Assembly: GCA_026419785.1 (NCBI GenBank)
Contig: JAODTK010005636.1
Span: 92,501 to 156,500 of the forward strand
Direction: 5' to 3'
Length of the DNA stretch: 64,000 nucleotides
From: Sclerodactyla briareus
Taxonomy: Eukaryota > Echinodermata > Holothuroidea > Dendrochirotida > Sclerodactylidae
Shown piece after piece: positions 59,801 to 64,000 of this stretch. The notes under the pieces are model-generated. The model did not search any database and was not told where the DNA came from. It worked only from the letters and a program-made list of their open reading frames with translations. Both the position numbers and the translations under genes were made by a program. Position 1 is the stretch's first letter. Every line of letters begins with the position of its first letter.

Positions 59801-60814
59801 TCATAAGTGTCAAATTGTGCCCAAGATGTTGTTAATTGGTGAATATCTCCTGCACCATGTATTAGTAGCAGAATGAGTTAGATTACATATAGTTGGGCGT
59901 CTGGAATTGGGTTGTGTATCTAGTTGCATCCCGTAGCTAGAGATTTCAGTGTGTGCCCAAGCCTGTTGTGGAATAACGAGAAGCTAGCTCCTGTGCCACT
60001 GCATTGCTAGCAGAGGGAGGCGTTAGTGGCTGGGAGATAGTTCAGTATCAGCTTGTAAAGCCCAGGGATCCCTGTAGCAGCTCCTGGGTTCAAAGCTAGG
60101 CCCCAGATCCTCTGCGGGCTGTGATGAGTAAATTACCCCCTGCTCTGTTTTGTCAGTAGCAGAACAAGTTACTGAATCTTTCTTAAATCCTCCCCCCCCC
60201 CCCCCCCCTCCCGTGGATCCCATCAATTTTTCTTCATGGTGTGGGAGCTCTACGATGAAGCACGGCACGATAAAAAACAAACAACCTCAAAGTACAATGG
60301 TCATGCAACAGTATCTTCGAACTGGCACAGAGGAAGAGGGACATGTTAAAAACAACAAAAACCAAAATTTGGCAATCCTGGCATGCTCCCTTGTTGAGTT
60401 ATTCATTTTACTTGAATGAATTTCACTCCAACTATTGACGTCACCGGAGTAACGATGCCGAGGTCCCCATTGACTTCACACGGTAAATGCTGATGTTTTG
60501 CACCATTATAGCAGACAATTTAGTATTTCATAAATGGGAATTATTGAAATTATTCTTTCATTCCTCTTGAACCAATTTCTAGGTTTTCAATCAGATCCCT
60601 TGTTCGTTCTTTTGTCCTTTTCGTTTGTTTACGGTAAATACATGTTTTTGACTGACTGTTTTAACACAGGGTCCTCATTTACTGTTGTGATGTCACTGGG
60701 CAGATTGCACAATTGCAGAATTGTCTCTTTTTAACATTCACATCTGCTGAATATTCTTTCTACTAATTCAGTTATATAATAACAGCTTAGTTCGTGTGTG
60801 AAAAATGCATGGTA
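59801..60814. other. No recognised gene; poly-C tract
   Basis: A run of 17 C lies at 60192-60208. Nothing else is recognised; open frames here are short or compositional. Confidence 0.4.
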
Positions 60815-61430
60815 AGTATATCCCGCGACACTGGAGTGTCCGGGATATTATGATTTTGGGTGTGTAGCCGCCGCCATCCCAGGCTCCGCGCCGCCGGAAC
60901 TTTAGGCATTTAGCGCAATAATTTTTTAATGCTTTATCCGATTGAATCTGAAACTTGGACACATTTCCCGCTCGACGTGAGATCTCGAATGAGTTCGAAA
61001 GTGCGCTTTGTGCAATGACTGGTGGCGGCTAATTTGCATAATTTACGCACAATTTTTCCAAGTTAGTCCGGATTTAATGAACCTTGGTGGGTAGGGACTA
61101 TAATTGATACCGAAAAATGTGTAGGTCAGTTCAAGGTCACGGAGGTCAAATCTGTGAATTTTTGCGATTTTCCACACTTTGTCAGATTTGAACGAAACTT
61201 GGTGGATGGGTGCTACATTTGTTAAAAGTCTTTCAAAGCCCATCGTGGTTCAAATTTGCATGAATCATGGACCTACAACCTCCCATGGATTATAACAACT
61301 TGGTGTATAAGTTTAATCTTGTCTCTGGCCAAAATGGGGGTCTCTATGGGGGTTTAGATACTTCTTTCCCTATATTGCTCAAAAGCGGGGATATACATGT
61401 GGGGCGGTTTACCCGCCTACACATGTCTAG
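60815..61430. repeat. Hairpin-headed interspersed repeat (relative at 29.15 kb)
   Basis: It begins with ATCCCGCGACACTGGAGTGT, continuing CCGGGATAT, an imperfect hairpin. The body has GCCGCCGGAACTTTAG, GCGCAATAATTTTTTAATGC, CGAATGAGTTCG, AATTTGCATAATTTACGC, AACTTGGTGGGTAGGGAC and TTCAAGGTCACGGAGGTCAA. The end is AGCGGGGATATACATGTGGG, then CTACACATGTCTAG. The 5' part of the body matches 29150-29480. Non-coding. Confidence 0.6.
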
Positions 61431-62540
61431 TTATTGTTGTTGAATAATGGGTATGTGGATATGAAATGATGTTAACCTAACTCTAGCCTACAATGTTGTG
61501 TTATGTGCATGTCATATCATTAGTCTAGGCTAAATCCTTTTTCTGTCTGGACCTCTTATAACACCTTCCAATAAGTTTTCGCAGTGCCCTCTCATATTTC
61601 CGTAGAATAGATAGTTACCGCTAAAGAACAACGTACACAGTATATTTTGAACAGGATGATAATCTTTGTTAAGAGAAGCTAATGTTAGCATCTAATACTT
61701 CGTCTAATTTTTCATATGGGGTTGGGGGCTCTCGAAATTTTGTACATGTGCATTTCGCAGGATTGGAGAAACCTCCCTCTATCAATATTTTTCTCATGCT
61801 GTTCGGTTCCTGTTAAAATTTCCACCTCAAGCATGAACGCTCCCACCCAACATCCCTCACTTCTAGCCCAACACAAAAGTCCCTCTTCCCCGATTCATGC
61901 ACCTCTGGCTTCAATTCCAGGATGCCTTATCCTGAAGATGAGGAGTGTGATAGGGGTGGCCACCTGGATCTTTGTGTATGCCAGATGTTCAATGTTCAAT
62001 GCGTGGGATGCAGGATCCGAAATGGATTAGGTATTCGAACCGATCAGTTTGTTTGATCGGTTTTTGTTTGTGTAGAGGCAAATATTTATAATCTATTCAC
62101 TTACTCATTACTCAACTTAACACATATTGCTATGCCTCAGAACTCATAAACGTTCAACTGCTCAAAATAAGAAGGACGATACGGTTTTGCCACCCGGACT
62201 ACTGTGAAGTTTGCCAGATGTTCAATGGCTTGGGGTGGGGTTCATAGTGCAATATGGGGGTTGATATCGTAATCTCACAGATTCACAAACTATGAGTTTT
62301 TTGTGAATTTTCCCCCAACTAGTGGCTGGAATTTAATTTACATTGAAAATATGGTACAATGAGAACTTAGTAAGTTGGTCCTTTCTGACACACATATCCA
62401 GTGACCGTACCTCCACTGTAATGAATGAAGTAGGGTAGGTCTGAGCTGCTGATTTTAATTTCTTTCCCATTCTCAGACAGTTGTTTGCCCTCACACGGTG
62501 AGCCAAGAGAAGGGTGGCAAACCCTGCCCCCAACCTGCAC
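61431..62540. other. No recognised gene
   Basis: A 104-codon frame at 61716-62030 is Ser/Pro-rich and not recognised; it lacks clear splice borders. No repeat family was recognised. Confidence 0.35.
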
Positions 62541-62544
62541 CCAT

Positions 62545-63640
62545 ATCAATCTGACAAGACCAAAGATAAAAATACCATCAGCGAGGAAACAGATAAGGTG
62601 ATATGGATTGTGTGACACACCTGTACGATCACACACAAACATACGCAAACCCTGACCCAACTTGCAACCCACATAAGCTGACAAGACCAAATAATCAAAT
62701 AACCACAGAGAGGAAACAGAGAAGGATGAGATGATGGTGTGACACACCTGTACAGATACACACCAAACAAGCATACACGGACACGACTGCAACACATCAA
62801 GATGACAAGACCAAAGAATAACATACAAGCGGAGAGAAAAGAGAAGGTGAGATGATGTGTGATACCCCCAGTACAGATCACACCCCAACAACACGTCCAC
62901 TGACACAACGCACCTACATCAAGCCTGACAAGACCAAAATCAAAATACCGCAGAAGAAAACATTAGTGAGATGATGTGTGACAACACCTGTACCGATACA
63001 CACCAAACATACCCATACACCGACACAACTGCACCTTACATCAAGCTGGAAAGACCAAAAAAAATACCAGCAGAGAGAAAACAGAGAAGGTGAGCTGATG
63101 GTGTTTATACACCTGTACAGATACACAACACAACATACGCATACACCGACACAACTGCACCTACATCAACTTGACAAGACCAAATAATAAAAAAGCGGAG
63201 AGGACCAGAGAAGGTGAGATGATGGTGTTACACACAACACCTGTACAGATCCCACACAAACAGATGCATACAACACGACCCCACTGCACCTACAATCAAA
63301 GTAGACAAGAACAAAGAATAGAAACCAGCGAAGAAAACAGAGAAGTGAGATGATGGTGTGACACGATGGTGTGACACACTTGTACAGATACACACGGACA
63401 AACATCTGCATCCACCGACACAACGCACCTACAATCATGCTGTACAAGACCAAAGAAATACATCCAGCGAGAGAAACAGAAAGGTGAGATCTATGTGTGA
63501 ACACACCTGTACAGATACAACACACACAAACATACGCTTACACCGACACAACTGCACCTACACTCAACTTACAAATCAAGATAAAAATACGCAGCAACCA
63601 GCGGAGATAGAACAGAGAACGCACCTACACCATGCCAAGC
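62545..63640. repeat. Tandem array, nine copies of an about 125-bp unit
   Basis: The marker GACAAGACCAAA (or a close variant) recurs at 62553, 62680, 62804, 62927, 63049, 63173, 63304, 63443 and about 63571, spacing 122-139 bp. Each unit also has AACACCTGTACAGATACACA, an ACATACGCATACACCGACAC block and GAGAAGGTGAGATGATGGTG. Copies differ by many small indels. The long minus-strand open frames here (up to 179 codons) arise from the repeat and show no family resemblance. Confidence 0.85.
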
Positions 63641-64000
63641 TGACAAAATGCGTTGTGCAGTCTGAATGTAAACATCTGTAAAAAAAATTGTAATGGAAGA
63701 TTTTTTTCGAAGAGAATTAAACTGTATATCGAAGTAAAAGGGGCATAAATATCTACCAACTTGTGATACTCTGTAAACGGCCGTGTGAGGAAGGAATTCC
63801 CTGAGAATCAATACGCATCGTAACACAATATTTGCTGAGTCTGCTCATTCCAGTCTGTTTTGATGATTTTTTGCCCTAACGAACTCGTCTCCATTTACGC
63901 AAAGCCATAGGCAGATGATTAGGAACCGTCCTGGTGTTTGTACATGTGTGAGTTCGCTAGTTTGGTTGTGTCCATACCCCACAACCACTCCATAGATCCA
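63641..64000. other. No recognised feature
   Basis: Unique-looking A/T-rich sequence after the tandem array; no exon or repeat is seen up to the window edge. Confidence 0.4.

Noticed and set aside
62367-62906. 179-codon minus-strand open frame
   Set aside because: It overlaps the tandem array, its text repeats with the unit, and it has no recognisable domain.
62545-63640. CRISPR-like array
   Set aside because: The unit is far longer than a CRISPR repeat, there are no constant repeats with variable spacers, and the context is eukaryotic.

Overview
The window looks like nuclear DNA of an animal, most likely a marine invertebrate. Coding sequence is split into short exons with GT/AG borders. 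Introns and spacers are packed with non-LTR retrotransposon pieces, tRNA-derived SINEs, small inverted-repeat elements, AC/GT and ATT microsatellites, G/C homopolymers and minisatellites. I see no bacterial operons, rRNA, intact tRNA or CRISPR array. The best gene is a CYP26-like cytochrome P450 (retinoic-acid hydroxylase family). That family is best known from deuterostomes but also occurs in other animals, so I do not name a species.

Layout. 0-13.3 kb: no certain gene. It holds a weak class F (Frizzled/Smoothened) receptor-like stretch (4.8-5.05 kb), a degenerate short tandem repeat (6.1-6.5 kb) and a large foldback element built of about 30-bp subrepeats (7.44-8.29 kb). 13.38-24.72 kb, plus strand: exons of the CYP26-like gene. 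They cover the N-terminal anchor, the proline hinge, the LFGRPT block, the I-helix AGxxTT, the ExxR, the PERF-like region and the heme loop. Almost every exon needs a one-base frame correction. Its introns contain several copies of a hairpin-headed repeat with GT tracts. 25-42 kb: mostly repeat-derived or unassigned DNA, with a 268-bp tandem duplication, a polypurine tract, a divergent tandem block and a CR1/L2-type LINE fragment carrying a nested inverted-repeat element (39.3-39.95 kb).

42-60 kb is cleaner. It holds a second LINE fragment (42.65-43.5 kb, minus) and a 2.5-kb L2/CR1-like LINE (47.27-49.74 kb, minus). It also holds at least four open, well-bordered plus-strand exons of an unidentified coiled-coil protein gene (45.8-59.4 kb), two minus-strand tRNA-SINEs and a 1.8-kb minisatellite of a 16-bp GGGCCC-containing unit. 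The minisatellite sits between two exons and has a 1120-bp higher-order duplication. A 5'-truncated LINE 3' end follows at 59.4-59.8 kb. 60-64 kb: a hairpin-headed interspersed repeat (60.8-61.4 kb) and a nine-copy satellite-like array of about 125 bp (62.5-63.6 kb).

The two supported genes are independent. The P450 would be an ER-membrane enzyme. The second gene encodes a largely coiled-coil protein of unknown role. The frame breaks through the P450 exons, against open frames in the coiled-coil exons, suggest either a decaying P450 copy or poorer base accuracy in the left part of the window. All calls come from reading the sequence by eye; no alignment was run.
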